A program made the translations under genes and the position numbers. DNA of 64,000 nucleotides from Eutrigla gurnardus. Taxonomy: Eukaryota > Chordata > Actinopteri > Perciformes > Triglidae. Below the pieces are notes generated by a model, which saw only the letters and a program-made list of their open reading frames with translations, ran no database searches and was not told the origin of the DNA. Shown piece by piece: positions 1 through 9,800 of the stretch (position 1 is the first letter of the stretch; each line of letters opens with the position of its first letter). The stretch lies in NCBI GenBank assembly GCA_963514095.1, contig OY741281.1, positions 6,564,154 to 6,628,153 of the forward strand, read 5' to 3'.

Positions 1-33
1 CCTGTTGTGTGTGTTCCTGTCTGCCCCCTGCAG

Positions 34-156
34 GTGAGCCAAGGTAATGTCCCAGGTGTGGAAAGTGCCTCTCTGGCCATGGACACGGAGGAGGGCGTGG
101 AGGTGGTCTGGAACGAGGTGCTCTTCTCCGACAAGAAAGTCTTCAAAGCACAGGAG
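34..156 (+). CDS. nrbp2: nrbp2 exon, N-lobe start
   Basis: This is the first nrbp2 exon visible; its acceptor is ctgccccctgcag and its donor is GAG|gtattg. It encodes QGNVPGVESASLAMDTEEG and the VVWNEV strand of the pseudokinase N-lobe, ending in phase 0. Positions 1-33 are the tail of the preceding intron. Confidence 0.93.
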
Positions 157-3100
157 GTATTGTGGTTCTTGTTCTCCACAGATGGACCGTTTATTTTACT
201 CAGGCAACAACATTGAAAACAGAATATGAAAACGATTTCTACACTTCCTCCAGCATTAGTTTCTTCCCCAAAACCATGCTTGCATGTTTGTAATTTAGAG
301 TTGGAGATATTTTATGATTATATTTGTTGGTGTATCTTGTATATATTTTTTAAATCGTGAAAAAAAAAAGGCCCATCACAAGCTCTCGGTGTCTAAATTG
401 ATTGAGATGATTAATCTAGAAGCAAATATTTTGACAAATTTAGCATTTTTGCTTTAAAAAAATATCCTCCGATTAATTTAATGATCATGTAATCAAATAA
501 TAGTTTTATTGGCAAAGGCCAAGGAATTCAAGGATTTCCATGATGCGAAGATGTTTGTCTTTTTAGGAGAAGATCAAGGAGATGTTTGAGAACCTGATGC
601 AGGTCGAACACCCCAACATTGTCAAGTTCCACAAGTACTGGCTGGACATGAAAGAGAGTCAGGCACGGGTGAGATTTCTTCTTATTTCTTCTCTGTTCTT
701 CTCTTTCCCTTCCTTTTATTCTACACACACACACTTTAACACAGCTTCATGTGTGGCCCGCAGGTTATATTCATCACAGAGTACATGTCGTCAGGCAGCC
801 TCAAGCAGTTTCTGAAGAAAACGAAGAAGAACCACAAGACTATGAATGTGAAGGTCAGTGTTTTCTGGTCACATGTCCCCTGGTGGTGGCTCATAGTACT
901 GCAGTCCAATCACTATTCAGATCCATATATCCTGCAGGATAAGAGGTGATGTAACAGGACACCCTGGTGGCTCAGACGTATATCTTCTCATCTGCCTTTT
1001 TCCCCTCCATTCTATAATAACGTAGTAGCAGTGCTATCTTTGCTATTCGCCACATATATTCCTGAGAATGAGGGAGAGATTTGTGTTTAGAGGATTCATG
1101 TTGCTCTGTTGCGCTATATTTTAGGCCTGGAAGAGATGGTGCACCCAGATTCTCTCTGCCCTCAGGTACTGATTTCTTCCCCAGGATTTTAACACGAGAG
1201 ATTTTTCTATAATCACAGCCATCGCATTAACCGGACACTTTTATTGTTTGCTGGCAGTTATCTGCACTCTTGTGAGCCGCCGATAATTCACGGCAACCTG
1301 ACGTGCGACACCATCTTCATTCAGCACAACGGCCTCATCAAGATCGGCTCAGGTCTGCTCCCCGCGGGGCTTTTTATGTTACTACAACCAGCATAGGCCG
1401 CCCATATCGTAACCTCAGAGTGTGCATTGCTGGATTTACTCAATTCAGAATAAATCAATAATGCTTAATTCTCTTTCCGCAGTGTGGCATCGGCTTTTTG
1501 TCAATGGTAAGATCATTTCGTAGATTATGTTTTTTTGTCATATCTGTTATCTGTTTGTAATCTAATGCATGTATACTATCTGTGTCTTCTCTGACCAGTA
1601 TTTCCAGATGCCAGCGTCCACAGTAAAGCGAGGCAACATCGCGACGAGCAGAGGAATCTTCATTTTTTTGCTCCAGAATGTGGATGTAAGTGTGATGGAG
1701 GAAAGTTTGTGTGTGGCTCGTTTTCTCTTCATTCATTCTTAGCCAAATGATTCAACTCCTTCGTCAAAACACTGCAAGTTAGCCCCCATACTTCCATATT
1801 ATCCTCTTCCTACTGCAAAACCAAAATGTTTCGTTGACAGTGTAGATTCTTCCAGCAGAGAATTGTGGGAAGTCTATGACCTTTTAGCTGTAATTGTAGC
1901 AGATGAGGGATAACGAGCATCTAATTATTGGAGCCACAGTGAAAGCCACAAAACACTCGCATTATTCCACTCAGACATTTAATTTGATGTTGTGTGCTGC
2001 TTTTAGAGCTGCCAAAACACAGACTGGCAAATTATTAGATCGCAATAAGGTATTTTGAAGTTTCCTCCTGTGTCTCACCTCCTTTTCTCTATTTTAGCGG
2101 GCGAAGATGACTATGCCATAGACATTTTCTCCTTTGGTATCTGTGCCCTCGAGGTGAGATGAACAGATTGGTTAATCTTCCCTCGGCGTGCGTTTGTGTG
2201 CGATTGTGTTAACGGATTACTTGCACCCCTAGATGGCGGTACTGGAGATCCAGGCCAACGGAGATACTGCTGTGTCCAAGGAGGCCATCGTCAACGCAGG
2301 CCAATCTCTGGAAGACCCTCCCATGAGAGTGAGTCTCAAAAAATACCTCATGTCGTGGCGATAAAGACAACACTTCACTATTGAGACTTTGTGCAGTTTG
2401 AGAGCGAGTGTTTCAGGAACACGCCATGATGCTGGCTAACTCATTAGCGTTGGACTCAGTGTGTCGTTGCTTCCTGCAGGAGTTCACCCAGTCCTGTTTG
2501 CGTCACGAAGCCAAGCTCCGTCCCACAGCTCACGACCTGCTGTTCCACCGAGTCTTGTTCGAGGTCCACTCCCTCAAACTGCTCGCCGCCCACTGCCTCA
2601 TCAACAACCAGTGTGAGTTTCTCTCCTCCGCACGCCAAGCTTACCAAACCACAGCCTCCTCTTTCATTTACCTGCATGCAGCAGAAGAATTTCCAAAGTG
2701 TTTGGATTGAACTTAAAAGTGTGTTTCAAGGTTTTGACCAGTTTAGGAGCCGGTTGTTAAAGATGACTAATGTCCAGACTTGCATCTACAGACTTGCTTC
2801 CAGAAAACTGCGTCGAGGAGAAAACCAAGTCCTTCGACCCCAACGCTGTCATGGCGGAGATCAAACACGAGGACAGACAGGGAGTGCAGCTCAAGTAAAA
2901 TCCCAGACACCCCTCACACATTTGGCTGTTTGTCTTGAACGGAGCTCACTCTGCTCCTCTGTGTGTTACTTAGATATTCCCACGTGTCCCCGTTGGAACT
3001 GGACAAGTTCCTGGAGGACGTCAAGTAAGTAGAGGACTCGTTGTGTGTCGGCGATGTGATCGCAGCATGAAGTACAGCGTGTTGTCCTTTCTCCCTCTTC

Positions 3101-4145
3101 AGGAATGGGATCTACCCTTTGATGAACTTCGCCTCATCTCGGCCTCACCCCGTCCCTCGGGCCCTCTCCTTGTCTCAGGAGCAGGTCGAGATGGTCAAGA
3201 CGCCGACTCCTGAACCCCAGGAGACGGAAACAAGAAAGGTGGGTCTGTCGTAAAAATGTCCCTGGAGGAGTAAAATGTTTCCAGTCCACTTTCTGCAATA
3301 TGTAAATAATTAGAAGATTTTGGAGACAACTTTCGCCATTTTGCTCTTACACCTCTTCCCTCTGTTGGTGTTGTAGGTTGTTCAGATGCACTGTAATTTG
3401 GAGTCAAATGAAGAAGGGACCAAAACTCATGTGAGTCATACGGTATTACAGGTACTTTGCCCATTTTAGTATAAACTCTTTTGCTGGGCTCCTTAGCAAC
3501 ACAACCATTTTAAGTGAGATTCTTCATGCAGCTCTGCACCAACATTTATTGTCGAGGTTCAGTCGGTTTTGGTGGATGAACAAGAATCCAGCTTGATTTT
3601 TTAAATTTGACCTTTTGATCTCTCCCCAGCTCTCTTTGTTTCTGAAGATGGATGACAAACTTCATCGGCAGCTCAGCTGTGACATCCTTCCAAGTACGTT
3701 GATCACATCTTGTCTGCAAATCCCATGAAAAGACCAAAACCCCCAAAGCATCAGTCTGTCTCTCCGGTGTTTGTTTTGTTTTTTATATATTTGTTGACCA
3801 TGAGGAAAATAGAGAAAATCACCTTAAACAACTGATTTTTAGGATCATTTTCACAAAGATTTTTGTAACGGAAATATTTCATGTGAAACTTTCAGCTGAC
3901 ACCTCCAAAGACCTTGCCAATGAACTTGTTCACTACGCCTTCATAAACGAGGTAGATAAGCTTCTTTATCTTTTTTCATAATTCATCATAAATGTTTCTT
4001 ACTGGCCAAGCAAAACAGGATCTCGTAGCTGGTCTTAAAAATGTCCTGTGCTGTGTAGGAGGACAGTGAGAAGGTAGCAGGTTTCCTGGAGGATGCCTTG
4101 AGCCGACACCGGGTCCGAGGGCTCGCCACCGGGAGCACACAATGA
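34..4145 (+). CDS. nrbp2: nuclear receptor binding protein 2 (pseudokinase), 3' 17 coding exons
   Basis: This gene encodes a kinase-fold pseudokinase adaptor that is cytoplasmic in the known family; mammalian NRBP2 is linked to neural progenitor survival. Seventeen exons join in one frame (34-156, 567-668, 764-853, 1125-1165, 1258-1352, 1483-1506, 1599-1685, 2098-2153, 2233-2328, 2480-2612, 2792-2894, 2974-3024, 3103-3238, 3377-3430, 3630-3693, 3896-3951, 4059-4145) to give 465 codons and a TGA. Landmarks are AMDTEEGVEVVWNE, FITEYMSSGSLKQFLKKTKK, HGNLTCDTIFIQHNG, DIFSFGICALEMAVLEIQ, LDKFLEDVKNGIYPL and LVHYAFINE. NRBP2 is preferred over NRBP1 because of GSVWHRLF, RVLFEVHSLKLLAAHC, YPLMNFA and LVHYAF, and because PUF60 follows. 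The HRD motif is replaced by HGN and no DFG is present, so catalysis is not expected. Human NRBP2 has about 501 residues, so roughly the first 40, with the start codon, lie outside the window. Confidence 0.95.
567..668 (+). CDS. nrbp2: nrbp2 exon, N-lobe helix C region
   Basis: It encodes EKIKEMFENLMQVEHPNIVK and FHKYWLDMKESQAR, the region equivalent to kinase helix C and the beta-4 strand. It is bounded by tttttag and CGG|gtgaga and is in phase 0 on both sides. Confidence 0.94.
764..853 (+). CDS. nrbp2: nrbp2 exon, hinge region
   Basis: It encodes VIFITEYMSSGSLKQFLKKT followed by KKNHKTMNVK, the beta-5 and hinge region and the most conserved NRBP signature. It is flanked by ggcccgcag and AAG|gtcagt. 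Confidence 0.95.
1125..1165 (+). CDS. nrbp2: nrbp2 exon (41 nt)
   Basis: This short exon encodes AWKRWCTQILSAL plus two bases of the next codon. The acceptor is ctatattttag and the donor is CAG|gtactg. Confidence 0.92.
1258..1352 (+). CDS. nrbp2: nrbp2 exon, degenerate catalytic loop
   Basis: It encodes SYLHSCEPPIIHGNLTCDTI and FIQHNGLIKIGS. The catalytic-loop HRD is HGN here, and the DFG position reads GS, so the general base and metal-binding aspartates are both missing. This matches the pseudokinase nature of the family. Confidence 0.95.
1483..1506 (+). CDS. nrbp2: nrbp2 microexon (24 nt)
   Basis: This 24-nt microexon lies between tttccgcag and ATG|gtaaga. It supplies VWHRLFVN just after the degenerate DFG site. 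Joining it preserves the frame on both sides, and human NRBP2 has GSVWHRIF at the same point. Confidence 0.88.
1599..1685 (+). CDS. nrbp2: nrbp2 exon, activation-segment region
   Basis: It encodes FPDASVHSKARQHRDEQRNL and HFFAPECG. HFFAPE occupies the APE position of kinases. The acceptor is tctgaccag and the donor is GAT|gtaagt, with the last base shared with the next exon. Confidence 0.93.
2098..2153 (+). CDS. nrbp2: nrbp2 exon, helix F region
   Basis: It encodes SGEDDYAIDIFSFGICALE. The D-x-x-S-F-G pattern is the kinase helix F motif. The acceptor is ctattttag and the donor is GAG|gtgaga. Confidence 0.94.
2233..2328 (+). CDS. nrbp2: nrbp2 exon, C-lobe
   Basis: It encodes MAVLEIQANGDTAVSKEAIV and NAGQSLEDPPMR of the pseudokinase C-lobe. 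It is flanked by cacccctag and AGA|gtgagt and is in phase 0 on both sides. Confidence 0.94.
2480..2612 (+). CDS. nrbp2: nrbp2 exon, end of pseudokinase domain
   Basis: It encodes EFTQSCLRHEAKLRPTAHDL and LFHRVLFEVHSLKLLAAHC. The arginine in LRPTAHDLL corresponds to the conserved kinase helix H-I arginine. The donor is CAGT|gtgagt. Confidence 0.95.
2792..2894 (+). CDS. nrbp2: nrbp2 exon, linker
   Basis: It encodes YLLPENCVEEKTKSFDPNAV and MAEIKHEDRQGVQLK. Human NRBP2 has YLMPENVVEEKTKAMD in this position. The donor is CTCAA|gtaaaa. Confidence 0.93.
2974..3024 (+). CDS. nrbp2: nrbp2 exon (51 nt)
   Basis: It encodes YSHVSPLELDKFLEDVK, the conserved NRBP motif ELDKFLEDV. The acceptor is gttacttag and the donor is TCAA|gtaagt. 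Confidence 0.93.
3103..3238 (+). CDS. nrbp2: nrbp2 exon, Pro-rich linker
   Basis: It encodes NGIYPLMNFASSRPHPVPRA and a tail with VKTPTPEPQETETRK. The TPTPEP motif is shared with the human NRBPs. Confidence 0.94.
3377..3430 (+). CDS. nrbp2: nrbp2 exon (54 nt)
   Basis: It encodes VVQMHCNLESNEEGTKTH; human NRBP2 has VIQMQCNLE here. The acceptor is ggtgttgtag and the donor is CAT|gtgagt. Confidence 0.93.
3630..3693 (+). CDS. nrbp2: nrbp2 exon, C-terminal domain
   Basis: It encodes LSLFLKMDDKLHRQLSCDIL followed by P. The L-H-R-Q-L core is conserved in the C-terminal region of the family. The acceptor is tctccccag and the donor is CCAA|gtacgt. Confidence 0.93.
3896..3951 (+). CDS. nrbp2: nrbp2 exon, C-terminal domain
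   Basis: It encodes TDTSKDLANELVHYAFINE; human NRBP2 has LASELVHYGFLHE. The acceptor is actttcag and the donor GAG|gtagat is somewhat weak. Confidence 0.92.
4059..4145 (+). CDS. nrbp2: nrbp2 last coding exon
   Basis: It encodes EDSEKVAGFLEDALSRHRVR and then GLATGSTQ and TGA. The acceptor is gctgtgtag. The length and position of the stop fit the C-terminus of NRBP2. Confidence 0.93.
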   Translation, partial: EDSEKVAGFLEDALSRHRVRGLATGSTQ

Positions 4146-6130
4146 GGAAGGGGGGGACGCATCAGCAGCCGACCCGGACGGAGGAGCTCGGGCGAGAAAA
4201 GGGAGAGGGCGGCGGATCACACAGCCGGGGAACGGAGGGAACTGACCCAGCTGGAGATTAAAAAATGGGTCAAATACAGAAGGATGCTGGGCCTTGACAG
4301 TCAGTAAATGAACCCAGGGAGAAAGCGAGAACGCCAGCGCTGAGAGAGGAACCAAAGGCACCTCTGGTTGGAGCGCTGAAGGCATCATGGCTGTGATCAG
4401 CAATCCCACAAAGCAGTGGATGATTGACAAACTCCCTGCCTAAAAAGGGCTATCACGCCTTAACTTGACAGCTTTTCCATATTGCCACTATTCAGAACGG
4501 ACATGTTTTCCACACCAATGCGACCGCTATGTTTTTCAGAAGGACGTTTTATTGCTCATAAGCCTCGTTTGCACTCCAGTGTTCACTTTGATTGGTTATT
4601 ACTGACTTTGAATTGTAAATTTGCTAAAGCCTCTCTCTCTCCCTCACAAGGCCTCAGTTTATGACAGTTTCAGGAATGTAATATTCCGTCCAACATGCAC
4701 TGTTAATACTCATTCAGTTGACTTATTTATTTATGTTTAACTGTGAACAATAGAAGCTTTGCACAAACCTGGGTTTTTTTTCCGCTGTTTTATTTTTTTG
4801 CCGTGTCAAAGTGAACAAACTCACTGCACTCTTGGGTTTAAAGGCTTCTTCTCCCACAGCTAATCACATCCATGCCTCAGTGTCGTGACGAGCAATGAGA
4901 TGATGCCTGTCTATTAGCCTGTCGTGCTCTTAAGGGTTTTCCCTGTGAAAGCCAAAGACTTGCAAAGTGCCTGATATGGCAATGTACAAAATGTCCTAAT
5001 GAAAGTGCACCGTGCCCAACTTAGTAATTTGGAATTTCACTCTTTAGTTGTAAAATCAGATGCGTTGATTCGTACTTCTACCCGTCTACAAAAATTGGAA
5101 TACATCATGGGAAGCTTGTGGAGTAAAATCGTAGTCCTATATAAATGGGAGGAAGGGTGATGATCATGTGATCTTAAGACTTGTTAATAAAAATTGCCAT
5201 ATTGTTAATAAATATTATTGCTATACCTATTTTGTCTGTATTTCCCAAACCATCCGAGGATGTTGTCCAACACCGAACTTGTCTTTAGTGGCAAGAGGTG
5301 TTTTTTTAAAAGAATCTACCCCAAAATCTTCAAGAATGTATGGTTTTAGCATTTATGTCTTTTACATAATCAATAATAATGCTTACTTCTGGAGGTTGTG
5401 CAGTCCACACATAAAAAAAAATAGAATACACTCTTTCAGCTCGGCCAGATTTTCCTGTCAAGAATGCAGTCTGGTGTATTTTTCTTTTACAAAACTGGTC
5501 AGTTAAAAAAACAAAAACAAAAAAAACAACAGTGAATTGTGTGCTCTTCTGCAGTGTCCTCTGGTTATTCAGACTCACTTAGCTCTGCTTCATTTGTTTC
5601 CCCGGGTCTGTAAGCTCATGGTTTCATATACACTGCTGTACAGTCATTACTTACATGAATTACTTACTCTACTCTGTGTCAAGCATTCTTATCAGTGTGT
5701 CTTTGAAGACAGGGGTCCTGGATTTGCCCTGACATTCTTTGATTATGGGCCGTGGTGTATATATTTGTTTGTGGCTATAAAAGGGGTTTACTTTTAGACA
5801 GAATGTCAATGCGAAGAAGTGCCACTATCGCTCTCCTTTGATCTAGTAAGCTGCATGCCTCAATAGCCTGCAACCATTCAAAACTTTGCATTTTGCCTTT
5901 GTTGGTCACAGTTCAGTTCCAGAGGGGACCTGACCAAGAAAATGAATGTTTAGACTGTGCAAACATGAAAAAGAAAAACATCCATATCAGTCTTATTTTA
6001 TGTCCAATTACTTATTTCCCCCCTGAACCTGTTGAATAAAACTTGCCTTTGGATGTGTTCTACTTAAACATTTGTTAACTATTGTAGCTACTGCAATTAA
6101 ATACATGACAATAAACAATATGTGACATGT
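4146..6130 (+). other. nrbp2: nrbp2 3' UTR with several candidate poly(A) signals
   Basis: This is non-coding sequence after the nrbp2 stop. The first 250 bases are GC-rich and the rest is AT-rich. AATAAA occurs at 5186-5191, 6035-6040 and 6110-6115, so the UTR could be about 1 kb or about 1.9 kb. No other gene is supported here. Confidence 0.55.
6035..6040 (+). terminator. nrbp2: candidate poly(A) signal of nrbp2
   Basis: AATAAA lies in AT-rich sequence about 1.9 kb after the nrbp2 stop and is followed by a T/G-rich stretch. A second copy lies at 6110-6115 and an upstream one at 5186-5191. Which is used cannot be told from sequence. Confidence 0.45.
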
Positions 6131-6660
6131 TGGCTATGTCTGAAATTATTTTGGATTCATTGATTTACAATTTGATGTTGATTATTGTGAGATCACCACT
6201 ATGAGACATAGGCTATCCCAGTATGCTTTGAGTATATTTTGATGTTGACATTAACACATTTTCTAAAGCAATAACTAATTTCAAGAAAGTATTGATTTTT
6301 ATTTAGGCAACTTAAGTTTATTGGTAATAATGATAGCAAAGTGTATCAAATGCATATTACTCACTGTATATTGTTGACAAATTTAGCAAATAAACAGTTT
6401 TTTTTTTTTTTTTTGGTGCACATGCTTAAGTTTGGAGGTAGGTAAGAAATAAATACTCTTTTGTTTCTGTGAGGTAACATACACAGCATTTATCATTCAT
6501 CAAATAAACCAAATATAATTAAATAATGTTTGGTTAACAGTTACCAACATGAATAACAAAATGTGGAAATAACACGGAGGGGGCACCATACATATACTTC
6601 AATACAGTATTTTTCATTAAAAAACTGCAGTAAAAATAAATATTTTTTTAACACGAGAGA
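6131..6660. other. intergenic nrbp2 - puf60
   Basis: This is AT-rich intergenic DNA with a 17-base T run at 6398-6414. No gene or recognisable mobile element is seen. Confidence 0.5.
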
Positions 6661-6786
6661 CCATGCTCAAACCCACATCCGCCCTTAGTATCGCGACGTT
6701 TCCGCTATCGCGATACATTTTATTGAATACGTGTAAGTCTCGCGAGCGTTGAGGAGTGTGTGGGCCTCTCCAAGAAGGCGTGCTTC
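6660..6786 (+). promoter_or_regulatory. puf60: puf60 CpG promoter and 5' UTR
   Basis: CpG density rises sharply just before the puf60 start codon. The stretch contains TCTCGCGAG at 6738-6746, nine of ten bases of the known TCTCGCGAGA promoter element found at housekeeping genes, plus two ATCGCGA-like sites nearby. There is no TATA box at a useful distance. The transcription start cannot be fixed from sequence. Confidence 0.55.
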
Positions 6787-6807
6787 ATGGCGGTTACGGA
6801 GACTGCG
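6787..6807 (+). CDS. puf60: puf60 exon 1 coding part
   Basis: It encodes MAVTETA and ends in phase 0 at GCG|gtaaat. Joined to exon 2 the frame stays open into GGEALTMENGQGTGSKLGLP. A second in-frame ATG in exon 2 (MENGQ) matches the internal methionine of human PUF60 and could be an alternative start. Confidence 0.75.
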
Positions 6808-9800
6808 GTAAATAAAATACTTGATAAAGAGGCATATTAACATTTCCCAGCTGAAGTGGCGGTTTCGTAAGTAATTCGTGATGCTTGGTAGGATGCATTT
6901 CGTGCAAAATATGCTGTAAATTGATAACGTATGTCACGGGGGGAACATACGGCTTGCTTCGCGCGCCATAGTAATGAATGCGTTACGCTAGCTAACACCA
7001 GTTAGCTCGCGCTAGCAACAAAGATAGCGCAAGCTTCGTAGAAACCAGGCCTTGCACGTTATATCATGCTTTTTTGTAATCATATACAAGTTACGGTCAT
7101 TTAAGTGTAATATAGATAGGTCGTGGTTAATGTTCATATCGACTTTAACTATACACGTATTCGGCTAAGGTTTAACCTTAGCCCGTTGTTGCTACTTAAC
7201 ATAGCAATTGTAGCTTACGTTAAGAGGACAATCGTTAGCATCCATTTGCATCACGCCAACGTTAGCTGATTACAATTTAATCAAAGACGGACTGGCCATG
7301 TGACGAAAAAATGTGAAAATAACTCTAGCTGCCTGTTTCTCTTATTGTTAGTCTGAAGGCATTTTTTATTTCCCCTAGAATTTGTTGAATTGTTAAAGCT
7401 TCCCCGTCAGTCCTCTTCCCCTTGGGGGCTTTCCTGTCTCAGTCTGGTGGACCCAGCGATTAGCGGGTTGCGTAGGTAAGGAGTTCGTCCGGTCCCACCT
7501 GGTTTAAATCCGGGTGTATGTCCAGTATATGCTAGCATATTTAATAATAACATGTGTTGTGTACGGTGATGTGACTTCTGATAGCAATAACTGGGAAAAT
7601 GTAGTTTGTACATACAGGCAGGTGTTAGTGCTCCATACTCCATGCTCTTTTTTTTAAATTATTTTTTTAAATTCATTTTTAAATAATTTCTGTTTCTGAG
7701 TTGCAGGGAGGTGAAGCTCTGACGATGGAGAATGGACAGGGCACAGGTTCCAAGCTTGGCCTGCCGCCTCTCACCCCAGAGCAGCAGGAGGCACTTCAGA
7801 GGGTAGGAACCCCTGATATCCTCTATCTATCTATATGTACATTTAGTGATCATTTTATAAAAGTAAATAATTCAATTTACATGCACAATTGGTCTAGAGG
7901 ACTTGAGAAATCAGATTTGATTTCATTAGATGAATGCAGATATTGCTGGAAAAGGTGCAATATGAAAAAGTAACATGTTGGTTTAAAGTGTTTGTCAGTA
8001 GTTAATCTTGGTAAAATATATTCTAACAAGTGTTTGTTCATATGAGTACGTTAAATGTAATGTTTTTTTATTCTTTTACAGGCTAAGAAGTATGCCATGG
8101 AACAAAGCATTAAGAGTGTGTTGGTGAAGCAGACCATCGCCCATCAGCAACAGCAGCTCACCAACCTGCAGGTGAGATGCCTAAAATGATTTGGTAGTCT
8201 GCCAAAGTTGTAATGCACGTGTCGTCTGAGATTTCATACTAGACAGAATGTTGTAGTGTTCTTCTACATTAGTAATTCATACTTGCATACATGTTCAGAT
8301 GTCGGTTTTGTTAAAGCTCTCTTGGAAGAGTTACTCCCTTCTCCCCAATGCTGTGAAAAAGACCACACGTGTAGACCATGTGCCCTTGCTTTTATCGCTG
8401 CTCTTTTTCAGATGGAGAAGGCCATCAAGAAGACATTATTATATTAAATGTTCTGCACTTTTAAAGAGTTAATGTTTATTGCCGTGTGGTTTTATAATTT
8501 AGATGGGGGAGGTAACTCCCCAAACTGTATGATGTTTAGAGGGACCATTTGAATGTGGTGTTAGCCTAATGACTTTTGTCTTAGCAAAGCTAAGGGATAT
8601 CTAACCTACTTTTCAGCACTTTTTTCATCTTTACTGTCTTTCAGATGGCAGCAGTGACAATGGGCTTTGGAGATCCTCTCTCACCTTTACAATCGGTCAA
8701 TAGATTATTAAATTATTTTTCTGTGCGCATTACCAATGGAAGAGGACTGTTCATGTCCCATCTTTTCATGGTTGCTTTGGCAACAATCCCTGCCTTTTTA
8801 TATAACCAAAGAGTGCATATTTAATAAGAGAACCTTCCACTTCCAGTGTGCCTGTGACCATTTCAGTAATCCTTTTATCAGTGAATCAATGAATGCTGTT
8901 AGAGTTATTCGTTTTCTTGAGTCACATTCGGATCATTTGCATTAGTATTTTTAACAAGAAGAGAACTAAAGGCTGTTAATGGGCTTTTTAAATGGTTTGC
9001 AAATGTCAGAAGAGTCACCTTCTGACACTTTTAGTTATTGGCATGGGATGAAAGAGGGATAGCAATTCCTTTTGAAGGACCAAAATGAGAGAACTGCAAG
9101 AACAAGGATCTTAATGGCCATCTCAAAGTCAAGTTTTTCTGTCAGTGAACAAGTCAACTGACTATATGTCAGGAATGAGGCATATGTTATATTTTGTTGG
9201 TAATAGAACGAAACAACGGAAGCAGACTGACTTAATGGCATCGGTAAACAGCACAGCAACATTTCGGTGGTTAAACCATCCCTCCCATTAAACTTGAGAA
9301 GCAAGTTTGAAATGCTCTCATCAAGGCTTTGTATGGATTTCGTTTGAACTCCAAGATTACTTTTGTTACCTTACTTGCATCCCTGGACTACAGGTCAGTT
9401 ACTGAAGACAAATATTTGTGAGGGCTGTGCATGTCAATCACCTTCAGTGTGTTTTTCTCCATGTGTCAATAGTGACAGAATATAGGTCATATTGTAATAA
9501 CATGTGGTGACATCCATATTTTAGAACTGTTTTACATGTTAGTAGTTTTTTCACAAACATCTACCCATTGATTACCCTGTTTACCTGTCCAGACCCCCTA
9601 ACTTGAAATTGGCCTCTTAAATATTTTGCGGGGATAGCAAGTACAATAGAAAATACACATTTGTTATTTGTGTGTGTGTGTGTTTTGTCTTTTACTCTCT
9701 AATGCTTAGGTGTTCTTCCTGATTGGTAGGTGGCAGCTCAGCGGCAACGTGCCCTAGCCATCATGTGTCGGGTGTACGTGGGCTCCATATATTATGAGCT

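Noticed and set aside
4035..4430. 131-codon minus-strand open frame over the nrbp2 stop
   Set aside because: Antisense of the last nrbp2 exon and GC-rich 3' UTR; no independent evidence.
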